Origin: Arthrobacter sp. ZGTC412
GTDB taxonomy: Bacteria; Actinomycetota; Actinomycetes; Actinomycetales; Micrococcaceae
Assembly: GCF_002929215.1 (NCBI RefSeq)
Contig: NZ_PJII01000015.1
Location: forward strand, 80,721-115,599
Direction of reading: 5' to 3'
Length of the DNA: 34,879 nucleotides
Positions 1 through 6,124 of the stretch are shown piece after piece (the stretch's first letter is position 1; each line of letters opens with the position of its first letter). The position numbers and the translations under genes were made by a program. The notes under the pieces were generated by a model that saw only the letters and a list, made by a program, of their open reading frames with translations, ran no database searches and was not told where the DNA came from.

Positions 1-185
1 TCCGCTGCGCAGCCGTCCGCAGGACGGTTGAGCCGGTGGAGCGGGCACGTACGATCCGCAGGACAGCAGCAAAAAACAGAAAAACGCTTCTACAGCCCGA
101 GCGCAGCGAGGACCGATCCCCTAACCCAAGTGCTGGATTGGCGAGGCTGGAGACGGTTCAGCCGTTACTCGCTCTTTAGGAGCAC

Positions 186-782
186 CTACGGGGTGCTGTT
201 CTGGCGCGCAGCGAGGGCCCGCTGGTGGCGGTAAAGCGTTGCACGGCTCCATCCCACGAGCCGGGCGGCGTCTTCTGCAGTACGGCCCTTCGCGCGGGCG
301 TCCTGGGCGATCGCCAGCTTGTCCGCGATGACGGCCGGGTTGGCCACCGGCCGGCCGAAGCGTATGCCGTTCTGCCTGGCGGCCGCGATGCCAGCGTTCA
401 CCCGCTCAACGATCAGCTCGCGCTCATACTCGGCGAGGGTGGCGAGCATATTCAGCATCAGCCGGCCAGTCGAGGTCGCCGGGTCGATGCCGTCCGAGAT
501 GGATCGGACATGGATGCCGCGGTCACGCAGAAGGGCCACGGTGTTCAGCACATCGATCAGCGATCGGCCCAACCGGTCGACCCGCCACACAACAACGGTG
601 TCACCCGCCTCGGCGTACTCCAAGAGCCTTTTCATTCCGGGCCGCTCGATCGCAGTCTTGCTACCCGAAGTCACGTCAGCGAAGACGTCGCGCTTCTGCA
701 CCCCGGCGGCGACAAGCGCGTCTAGCTGCAGTTGGGCATCCTGACTGGAAGTACTGACACGCGTATATCCCAGATGTCTCAC
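186..782 (-). CDS. Serine recombinase (resolvase/invertase family)
   Basis: 198-residue site-specific recombinase that would cut and rejoin DNA through a serine-phosphate intermediate. The N-terminal catalytic domain opens with GYTRVST, placing the nucleophile at Ser10. It is followed by the family block VVWRVDRLGRS near residues 70-80 and the GRLMLNMLATLAEYERELI helix near 110-125. The C-terminal 45 residues hold a small helix-turn-helix (AEDAARLVGWSRATLYRHQ), the usual layout of Tn3-type resolvases, and the length fits the small-recombinase class. The start is GTG at 782, which gives the standard short N-terminus. No transposase is adjacent, so it is either a stand-alone resolvase or what remains of a Tn3-like element; TTTCCGAGACG repeats near 1.6 kb may belong to the same element. 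Its recombination site was not identified. Confidence 0.93.
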   Translation of the reverse strand: MRHLGYTRVSTSSQDAQLQLDALVAAGVQKRDVFADVTSGSKTAIERPGMKRLLEYAEAGDTVVVWRVDRLGRSLIDVLNTVALLRDRGIHVRSISDGIDPATSTGRLMLNMLATLAEYERELIVERVNAGIAAARQNGIRFGRPVANPAVIADKLAIAQDARAKGRTAEDAARLVGWSRATLYRHQRALAARQNSTP

Positions 783-946
783 ACGGCCATTCTGACTCGA
801 AGTCTCCCGGACTCACCCAGGTGGAGGGTATTTCTGGGTTTGATGGAGTGCACCCTCTTTGGTTCTAAGCCTCGGCCGGCGTCAGTTTCAGTAGGACACT
901 GGCTCCGGCCGCGAAGGTGAGTGCCGGATCCCAAGCACGCGCGGTT

Positions 947-1435
947 TCATAGCTCAGGAGCCGAAGGAGTCGACGATGAGACATCGCTGCGGATGGCTGA
1001 GCGTCCGATGGCCGCTGCAGCCCCAACAGTGGCCCACAGGCTGAGCAGGCCCGGGTGCCAGCCGATGCCCAATAGCCCCGCTACAGTCCAGAACGCGAAT
1101 GTAGGCACTACAAAGAATGCCGCGACGTGGAGCCATTGATTCCGGATCGGACGCAGCAGGAACGCCAGCACCCAAGCCAGAGGGGCGCCGAACACCAGGG
1201 CAATGCCGTAGCCGTAAAAGAGCACCATTGCAGCCACACCCCAAAGATGTCCGCCATCGGTTCCTGACAACAGCGTAGGAACTGCATACATGACTACGAC
1301 GACGAGGAATAGGACACCCACCCAGAGCGTGGTTGCGATCAGCCAACCCTTAATGAACGCGGGCGCTCGGAGAACCACTTTGTTCTCATCGGCTGCGCTA
1401 TGCACAAGCGGATCCCCCGCGTCCCCCAACGTCAT
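947..1435 (-). CDS. Hypothetical four-helix membrane protein
   Basis: 162-residue protein with about four hydrophobic stretches: residues ~30-55 (WLIATTLWVGVLFLVVVVMY), ~65-92, ~102-122 and ~125-145. A polar N-terminus and a Ser/Pro-rich tail frame them. This is typical of small uncharacterised actinobacterial integral membrane proteins, and I do not recognise a family. It stands alone on the minus strand between the recombinase and the DinB-like gene, with no visible operon partner. Third-position GC bias supports coding. No function is proposed. Confidence 0.6.
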   Translation of the reverse strand: MTLGDAGDPLVHSAADENKVVLRAPAFIKGWLIATTLWVGVLFLVVVVMYAVPTLLSGTDGGHLWGVAAMVLFYGYGIALVFGAPLAWVLAFLLRPIRNQWLHVAAFFVVPTFAFWTVAGLLGIGWHPGLLSLWATVGAAAAIGRSAIRSDVSSSTPSAPEL

Positions 1436-1590
1436 ACGCCCAGCCTATCTACCACCGACGCCCGTTTAGGCGGTGCCAGAGCTGATGCGGACGGAGTTTC
1501 TGGCCTCCCGAGACCCAACGGCCCTACTAGGAATCTTGGCTCAAAAAGCCCATCAAGGACCGCTGTTGAGACAATTTACGGTGAGAGGCG

Positions 1591-1685
1591 TTTCCGAGAC
1601 GTCGCCGACGGCCAGTTTCTCACTGCACCGGAGCTTCTCGCGCTACCCGCACCCGCGTCTTGAAAAGCTGCTGTTTTCCGAGACG
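1591..1685. repeat. Two direct copies of TTTCCGAGACG
   Basis: The 11-mer TTTCCGAGACG occurs at 1591-1601 and again at 1675-1685. Read on the minus strand it is CGTCTCGGAAA, which resembles the inner part of Tn3-family terminal inverted repeats (known ends often carry GTCTCAGAAAA or similar). It lies in the gap 1436-1706, where I see no convincing gene. With the resolvase at 186-782 it may mark debris of a Tn3-like transposon, but no full 38-bp end or leading GGGG is present, so this is tentative. Confidence 0.35.
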
Positions 1686-1706
1686 GGCAGAAGGCTGGTC
1701 TGCAAC

Positions 1707-2237
1707 TTATTTGTGTGGGTGGCTGAGGCTAAGTTGCAGGGCATGAAAGTCGAAGTGTTTCGTTGGGTGCGCGTAGACATCCCTGACCGTCATGGTTGGC
1801 GCGAAGAATGGATCCCAGCGATCCGGGAAGGGCATCGACCTCGACAGCGATGCGTTGCTCTCGAGGTCCAGTCTGCGTTTGATGGCGTTGATGGTCCTTT
1901 CCAGCTTCCGGGCCATCCTTCCCCGGTCGAAGTAGCGCGCCGCGCTGCGGGAGCCCCAGTAGTTGATGACATCGAAGGGCCGGGTGCCCGCGTTCAGGGC
2001 TGAGGCGAAGGCCCGGCCGACTGGAGTGGGGAATCGGCTGATGACGTGGACCAGGGGAAGCAGTGCCCGGACCACCATGTAGCCGAAAACCATGTGGAAG
2101 AGCAGTTCTTCATTGGTCCACTTCGTGCCTTTGCTCTTGCGGCGAAGATCGGCCACCGTGGCGCCCGCCAGCCAGGCATCGAGTTCGGCCCGCGCCCGGC
2201 CGTATCCGGCCAGGATCTCTTCCTTTGTCGGTTCCAT
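1707..2237 (-). CDS. DinB-like four-helix-bundle protein
   Basis: 176 residues. The opening PTKEEILAGYGRARAELDAW, the LLFHMV segment near residue 50 and KHFDFHALQLSLSH near the C-terminus match the DinB/YfiT-like superfamily. These are four-helix bundles with a metal site built from spaced histidines, often acting as thiol-dependent transferases (mycothiol or bacillithiol linked). The candidate metal ligands are those histidines. ATG at 2237 is preferred over the upstream GTG at 2249, because the GTG lies inside the probable ribosome-binding site GGAGGG. It sits 28 bp downstream of the acetyltransferase gene on the same strand and is probably co-transcribed with it. A role in thiol-linked detoxification would fit the arsenic context but is inference. 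Confidence 0.72.
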   Translation of the reverse strand: MEPTKEEILAGYGRARAELDAWLAGATVADLRRKSKGTKWTNEELLFHMVFGYMVVRALLPLVHVISRFPTPVGRAFASALNAGTRPFDVINYWGSRSAARYFDRGRMARKLERTINAIKRRLDLESNASLSRSMPFPDRWDPFFAPTMTVRDVYAHPTKHFDFHALQLSLSHPHK

Positions 2238-2265
2238 ATCGCCCTCCACGGTGCAGGCTCACTGT

Positions 2266-2778
2266 TCAGATGCGGTCGGAGCGGCGTTCGATCAGGAGGG
2301 TGTCGCGCCACTTCCCAATCAGTGGGCCGTGGGTCATGCGGGCGATGCGCTGGCGGCGGCCCACGATAGTGAACCCGTTGGCCAGGTGGAGTTTGAGGCT
2401 GGCGTCGTTCTCGGGGAAGACACTGGCCTGGATGGTCCAGATCCCATCGCGTTCGGTGGAAGCGATGAGTGCCTGGAGGAGGGCTGTGCCGATGCCCAGC
2501 CCTCGGGCGGCGGAGGCGACGTATACGGAGTGTTCCACCACACCGGCATACACGCGGCGGGAGGAGACAGGTGAGACTGCCGCCCAGCCTAGGGCGGTGC
2601 CGTCGGCGGAGGCTGCAACGTGGCGGTGCTTGGGCAGCCGCGACTGGTCGAAGGACTCCCAGTCCGGGGCGGAGGATTCGAACGTCGCGTGCCCGGCGTC
2701 GATGCCTTCCTGATAGATGCTCCGGGCCAGGGACCAGTCGCCCGGTTCCATGGCCCGGACGGTCAGGGTTGAGGTCAC
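2266..2778 (-). CDS. arsN1: GNAT N-acetyltransferase, phosphinothricin/arsinothricin (ArsN1-like) type
   Basis: 170-residue GNAT-fold acetyltransferase. The acetyl-CoA-binding motif A is visible as SAARGLGIGTALLQALI (~92-108). The core HSVYVASAARGLGIG, the segment FPENDASLKLHLANGF and the ending GPLIGKWRDTLLIER are typical of phosphinothricin N-acetyltransferases. That family includes ArsN1, which N-acetylates the organoarsenical antibiotic arsinothricin, and the neighbouring arsenic genes favour this reading. Phosphinothricin or another amino acid cannot be excluded. Translation begins with GTG at 2778. An ATTGA-N6-TCAAT operator lies just upstream (2807-2824), so expression is probably arsenic-inducible together with the downstream DinB-like gene. 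Confidence 0.8.
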   Translation of the reverse strand: MTSTLTVRAMEPGDWSLARSIYQEGIDAGHATFESSAPDWESFDQSRLPKHRHVAASADGTALGWAAVSPVSSRRVYAGVVEHSVYVASAARGLGIGTALLQALIASTERDGIWTIQASVFPENDASLKLHLANGFTIVGRRQRIARMTHGPLIGKWRDTLLIERRSDRI

Positions 2779-2806
2779 AGGTTTGCCAGGAGGTTTTATG
2801 CGCCAA

Positions 2807-2824
2807 TATTGACATCCATCAATA
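2807..2824. promoter_or_regulatory. ArsR-type operator upstream of the acetyltransferase gene
   Basis: TATTGACATCCATCAATA is a perfect 6-bp inverted repeat (TATTGA/TCAATA) with a 6-bp spacer, the form of ArsR/SmtB-family operators. On the minus strand it overlaps a plausible promoter: TTGATG, 16 bp, CATAAA. The site and its flank closely match the one at 4375-4390, including a following CATGG, so one regulator probably controls both. Confidence 0.65.
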
Positions 2825-2854
2825 CATGGAGGCGGCCTACTGCCAGGGAGCTGG

Positions 2855-3592
2855 TTAGGAGCTGGCCTTGGCCTCGTGTGGAAGGACGACGTCGTCTGCG
2901 GCGTTGGCCGCTGCGGGGAAGAGGATGAGCAGGAGGCCCAGTCCGACTGCAGCGCCGACGAGCTGGGCGATGACGAACGCGGGCACAGAGGCCGGTGCGA
3001 TGCCGGCGAAAGTGTCGCTGAAGATGCGGCCGACAGTCACGGCGGGGTTCGCGAACGACGTCGAGGACGTGAACCAGTATGCGGCGCCGATATAGGCACC
3101 CACCGCTGGCGCGGCGAGGACGCCCCGCTTGGTGGCGGCGAGGGTGAAGATCAGCAGGATGAGCCCCGCGGTTGCGACGACTTCGCCAAGCAGGTGGCCA
3201 CCACTGGCGCGGTCCTTGACGGAGATGGAGGTGCCAACCTCAAACATGGCGTTCGCGACGACGCTGCCACCGATCGCACCGATCGTCTGCGAGACCACGT
3301 AGATGCCCACTTCGGGCAGGGTCAGGCCCGTGCCGCTGCGGTGCCCCAGGATCCAGTCCACGAGCGAGACGACGGGGTTGAAGTGCGCCCCGCTGACGGG
3401 CCCGAATACGAGGATCAGTACGGTCAGGCCCAGAACGGTTGCGGTGCTGTTCTGCAGCAGCTGCAAGCCAACGTCGGTGGGCGAAAGCTGCTGCGCCATG
3501 ATCCCCGAGCCCACGACGATCATCACGAGCAGGCAGGTGCCGAGGAATTCGGCGACGGCACGGCGCCACAACGGCGGCTGGTTTGTAGTCAT
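2855..3592 (-). CDS. aqpS: Aquaporin/aquaglyceroporin of an arsenic locus (AqpS-like)
   Basis: 245-residue member of the major intrinsic protein family. Both hallmark half-helix motifs are present, NPV in GAHFNPVVS (~70-78) and NPA in SFANPAVT (~178-185), with six membrane spans around them. The family forms channels for water and small neutral solutes. AqpS-type members in ars operons pass As(OH)3 down its gradient, and paired with an arsenate reductase they give arsenate resistance without a pump. It is transcribed divergently from the ArsR-ArsC fusion across a 45-bp intergenic region rich in TTGACTCAA repeats, so the fusion probably regulates it. Translation starts at ATG 3592. Substrate assignment rests on context; the MIP family itself is certain. 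Confidence 0.88.
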   Translation of the reverse strand: MTTNQPPLWRRAVAEFLGTCLLVMIVVGSGIMAQQLSPTDVGLQLLQNSTATVLGLTVLILVFGPVSGAHFNPVVSLVDWILGHRSGTGLTLPEVGIYVVSQTIGAIGGSVVANAMFEVGTSISVKDRASGGHLLGEVVATAGLILLIFTLAATKRGVLAAPAVGAYIGAAYWFTSSTSFANPAVTVGRIFSDTFAGIAPASVPAFVIAQLVGAAVGLGLLLILFPAAANAADDVVLPHEAKASS

Positions 3593-3638
3593 GACTCAAG
3601 CTTGACTCAAGATACTTACTCAGTCAAAATTGAGTCAA
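3593..3638. promoter_or_regulatory. Divergent promoter/operator between aquaporin and arsR-arsC
   Basis: A perfect 9-bp inverted repeat, TTGACTCAA (3602-3610) and TTGAGTCAA (3630-3638), frames the region, with a further TGACTCAA at 3592-3599 and CAGTCAA inside. On the plus strand TTGACT (3602-3607), a 17-bp spacer and CAAAAT (3625-3630) make a promoter whose start point would fall at or next to the ATG at 3638. On the minus strand TTGACT, 18 bp and TATCTT serve the aquaporin. Both promoters lie inside the repeats, so a bound ArsR-type dimer would block both. Confidence 0.6.
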
Positions 3639-4309
3639 TGAAAACTGATCCAGCAGCCGCTTTCCAGTTTCGCGTTGCGAAGCACGCTGCCCTAGCCGAC
3701 CCTGCGCGGCTGCGCATCGTGGACCTGCTGACCCTTGGGGACTTCTCGCCCACAGAACTCCAGGCTGAACTGGGCATGCCCTCGAACCTGCTGTCCCATC
3801 ACCTGCGGGCACTGGAAGGTGCCGGCCTGGCAACCCGCCACCGCTCGGAGGCTGACAAGCGGCGCAGCTATATCCGCCTCGCCGCAGGCGCGTTGGAAGG
3901 CCTCGCGCCCGGCGCCGAGCACGGCGCCACCCGGATCCTGTTTGTCTGCACCCGGAACAGTGCCCGCTCACAGATGGCTGCCGCACTTTGGCGGCAGGTC
4001 AGTGAAATCCCTTCAACTTCGGCCGGGACGCATCCGGCGGACCGAATCGCCCAAGGTGCCATCGATGTAGCCCGCCGCCATGGGGTGGAACTGCCGGTGG
4101 TTCCGCCGCGGAAGCTGGACGGGATCTCCGGCGGCGATTTCGTGGTCACGGTCTGCGATAACGCTCACGAGGAACTCACCAGCCCCGGCGGCATCCATTG
4201 GTCGGTGCCGGACCCGCTTCGGATCAACACCGACCAAGCCTTCGAGGACGCCTTCACCGACATCTCCCACCGCATCAACGACCTTGCGCCCCGGCTGCAC
4301 GCCGCCTGA
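3638..4309 (+). CDS. ArsR-ArsC fusion: HTH regulator joined to low-MW phosphatase-type arsenate reductase
   Basis: 223 residues in two domains. Residues 1-~85 are an ArsR-type winged helix (HAALADPARLRIVDLLTLGD, then NLLSHHLRALEGAGL as recognition helix). Residues ~97-223 are a low-molecular-weight tyrosine-phosphatase/arsenate-reductase domain with the P-loop C104-TRNSA-R110-S111, Cys173 and the general-acid pair Asp192-Pro193. The HTH domain has no cysteine, so the usual As(III) site of ArsR is missing, and sensing may be through the reductase domain (inference). The open frame continues upstream, but ATG 3638 is the start because it begins the ArsR domain exactly. It overlaps the operator arm and sits where transcription should start, which suggests leaderless translation. 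It is divergent from the aquaporin gene. Confidence 0.9.
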   Translation: MKTDPAAAFQFRVAKHAALADPARLRIVDLLTLGDFSPTELQAELGMPSNLLSHHLRALEGAGLATRHRSEADKRRSYIRLAAGALEGLAPGAEHGATRILFVCTRNSARSQMAAALWRQVSEIPSTSAGTHPADRIAQGAIDVARRHGVELPVVPPRKLDGISGGDFVVTVCDNAHEELTSPGGIHWSVPDPLRINTDQAFEDAFTDISHRINDLAPRLHAA

Positions 4310-4374
4310 CCGCGCTACCCCATCACCAAGCCCGGCGGGCCTCGCCAGAAAACCCCGGCTCCGCCTCTTCGTAT

Positions 4375-4427
4375 ATTGACAATCCTCAATGCATGGTCAG
4401 ATACTCCATACATCGATCAGCATCAAT
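4375..4427 (+). promoter_or_regulatory. Promoter and ArsR-type operator of the main ars operon
   Basis: ATTGA (4375-4379), CAATCC, TCAAT (4386-4390) is an inverted repeat of the same type as at 2807. It contains the -35 box TTGACA (4376-4381), and GATACT at 4400-4405 is a fitting -10 after 18 bp. A weaker second dyad, ATCGAT-CAGC-ATCAAT, lies at 4412-4427. The gap 4310-4500 holds no other gene. A repressor here would block RNA polymerase access to the operon starting at 4501. Confidence 0.65.
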
Positions 4428-4500
4428 ATTTCAGTGCAGGATGTATGGGTGTGACGACTTCAACCAGACCGAAACACTTAACTGATTCCAGGAGACACCA

Positions 4501-4923
4501 GTGAGCACCGAAACCGCCAAGAAGCCCTCCGTTCTGTTCGTCTGCGTCCACAACGCCGGCCGCTCCCAGATGGCCGCCGCGTTCCTCACCACACTCGGCA
4601 AGGGCCAGATCGAAGTCCGTTCCGCCGGGTCCCAGCCCGCCGACAAGATCAACCCCTCCGCTGTGGAGGCCATGGCCGAGCTGGGCATCGACATGTCCGC
4701 CGAGGTCCCGAAGGTCCTGACCACCGAGGCCGTGAAGGAATCCGACGTCGTCATCACCATGGGCTGTGGCGATGAGTGCCCGTACTTCCCCGGCAAGCGC
4801 TACGAGGACTGGGTCCTGGAAGACCCGGCAGGCAAGGGCGTCGAATCCGTCCGCCCCATCCGCGACCAGATCAAGACCCGCATCGAAGGCTTGATCGAAT
4901 CCCTTATCCCCGCTGCCAAGTAG
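4501..4923 (+). CDS. arsC: Arsenate reductase, low-MW phosphatase type, with second and third cysteines
   Basis: 140 residues covering the whole low-molecular-weight phosphatase fold. P-loop C15-VHNAG-R21-S22 binds arsenate, followed by C89-GDE-C93 and the D108-P109 acid loop within KRYEDWVLEDPAG. The C-x3-C pair allows the thioredoxin-coupled disulfide relay known for this class, and the adjacent thioredoxin reductase gene fits. It reduces arsenate to arsenite in the cytoplasm. GTG at 4501 is the start, with CAGGAGA about 7 bases upstream. It is the first gene of the operon, and trxB follows 28 bp later with a near-identical ribosome-binding stretch. Confidence 0.95.
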   Translation: MSTETAKKPSVLFVCVHNAGRSQMAAAFLTTLGKGQIEVRSAGSQPADKINPSAVEAMAELGIDMSAEVPKVLTTEAVKESDVVITMGCGDECPYFPGKRYEDWVLEDPAGKGVESVRPIRDQIKTRIEGLIESLIPAAK

Positions 4924-4951
4924 CCGGTTCCGGACACCAGGAGAGACACCA

Positions 4952-5959
4952 GTGAGCAGCAACAACGAAACCCCAGCAGCCGTCAAGGCTGAACAGCTGA
5001 TCATCATCGGTTCCGGCCCCGCCGGCTACACCGCCGCGATCTACGCCGCCCGGGCCGGCCTTGAGCCTTTAGTCCTGGCCGGTTCAGTGACCGCGGGAGG
5101 TGCGCTGATGAACACCACCGAGGTCGAGAACTTCCCGGGCTTCCCGGGTGGTATCCAGGGGCCGGAGCTGATGGACGGGCTGCAGGAACAGGCCGAGAAG
5201 TTCGGCGCCAAAGTACAGTTCGACGACGTCACCGAGGTCCAGCTGACGGGCCACCTCAAGCGCGTCGTCACCGGTGCGGGCGAAACCTATGAAGCCCCAG
5301 CCGTCATTCTTGCCACCGGTTCGGCCTACAAGGAACTCGGCCTGTCGAAGGAAAAGAAGTTCAGCGGCCACGGCGTCTCGTGGTGTGCCACCTGCGACGG
5401 GTTCTTCTTCCGTGAACAGGACATCATCGTTGTCGGCGGCGGCGACTCGGCAATGGAGGAAGCCACCTTCCTGACCCGTTTTGGAAAGTCCGTCACCGTC
5501 GTCGTGCGCAAGGACGAGCTGCGCGCCTCCCGGATCATGGCGCAGCGGGCCAAGGACAACCCCAAGATCAACTTCGCCTGGAACTCCGCCATTACCGACA
5601 TCCACGGCGAGTCCAAGGTCACCGGCGTGACCCTGACCGACACTGTCACCGGCGAAACCCGACACCAGGCCGCCACGGGTATTTTCGTCGCGATCGGCCA
5701 TGTGCCGCGCACCGAACTGCTGACCGGGCAGGTGGACCTGGACGCCGAGGGCTACATCAAGGTCGATTCACCCACCACGGTCACCAACCTCTCGGGCGTG
5801 TTCGCGTGCGGTGACGCCGTGGACCACCGCTACCGCCAGGCCATCACCGCTGCCGGGACGGGCTGCGCCGCTGCCCTCGACGCCGAACGCTACCTCGCGG
5901 CGTTGGAGGATGCGGACAGCATCGCCACGGCCCTGGTCGAGGAACCCATCCACGCCTAA
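4952..5959 (+). CDS. trxB: Thioredoxin reductase
   Basis: 335-residue NADPH:thioredoxin-disulfide reductase. The FAD-binding motif is GSGPAGYTAAIYAARAG (20-36), the redox-active pair is C145-AT-C148 in WCATCDGFF, the NADPH-binding motif is VVGGGDSAMEEA (~160-171), and the C-terminal FAD motif is GVFACGDAVDHRYRQA. Length and domain order are standard. GTG 4952 is preceded by CAGGAGAGA. It would recycle thioredoxin for the ArsC enzymes encoded either side of it. Thioredoxin itself is not in the window, so the host's own must be used. Co-transcription with arsC (28 bp apart) is likely. Confidence 0.96.
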   Translation: MSSNNETPAAVKAEQLIIIGSGPAGYTAAIYAARAGLEPLVLAGSVTAGGALMNTTEVENFPGFPGGIQGPELMDGLQEQAEKFGAKVQFDDVTEVQLTGHLKRVVTGAGETYEAPAVILATGSAYKELGLSKEKKFSGHGVSWCATCDGFFFREQDIIVVGGGDSAMEEATFLTRFGKSVTVVVRKDELRASRIMAQRAKDNPKINFAWNSAITDIHGESKVTGVTLTDTVTGETRHQAATGIFVAIGHVPRTELLTGQVDLDAEGYIKVDSPTTVTNLSGVFACGDAVDHRYRQAITAAGTGCAAALDAERYLAALEDADSIATALVEEPIHA

Positions 5960-5985
5960 ACCCGACACGGGAGGAGGTGAGCTGA

Positions 5986-6045
5986 ATGAGGACAGGATGC
6001 TGCGGCGACTCCGGTTGCTGCGACGACGATCAGGACTGCTGCTAA
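5986..6045 (+). CDS. 19-residue Cys-rich mini-peptide with three vicinal Cys pairs
   Basis: ATG 5986 opens a 19-codon frame, MRTGCCGDSGCCDDDQDCC, ended by TAA 6043-6045. The ribosome-binding site GGAGGAGGTGA (5970-5980) is the strongest in the operon and is correctly spaced. Six of 19 residues are cysteine, arranged as three CC pairs between acidic residues. It sits 26 bp after trxB and before the Cys-tailed flavoprotein, followed by a stable hairpin. As(III) is known to bind vicinal cysteines, and ArsD metallochaperones also carry three CC pairs. An arsenite-binding or handing-over role is therefore attractive but is inference. I do not know a named family for it, and automated gene calling would miss it at this length. 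Confidence 0.7.
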   Translation: MRTGCCGDSGCCDDDQDCC

Positions 6046-6056
6046 CCCCCGCCACC

Positions 6057-6081
6057 AGCCGGTCCCTGCAAGGGACCGGCT
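6057..6081 (+). promoter_or_regulatory. Intercistronic hairpin after the mini-peptide
   Basis: AGCCGGTCCCT and AGGGACCGGCT form a perfect 11-bp stem with loop GCA. No run of T follows, so it is not a standard terminator. Placed 11 bp after the mini-peptide stop and 43 bp before the next gene, it could stabilise the upstream message, or partially terminate so that the first three genes are made in excess. Confidence 0.6.
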
Positions 6082-6124
6082 GCACCCCGACCAACATCAC
6101 CAAGAGATCAGAAACGAGGACAGC

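Noticed and set aside
2798-2812. AGGAGG followed by ATG and a 4-codon frame on the plus strand
   Set aside because: Codes only MRQY and overlaps the operator; more likely a coincidence than a leader peptide.
1994-2815. 273-codon minus-strand frame
   Set aside because: Overlaps the acetyltransferase and DinB-like genes out of frame; Arg/Pro-rich shadow.
2876-3637. Upstream extension of the ArsR-ArsC frame to 477 residues
   Set aside because: It is antisense to the aquaporin gene, and the ArsR domain starts exactly at ATG 3638.
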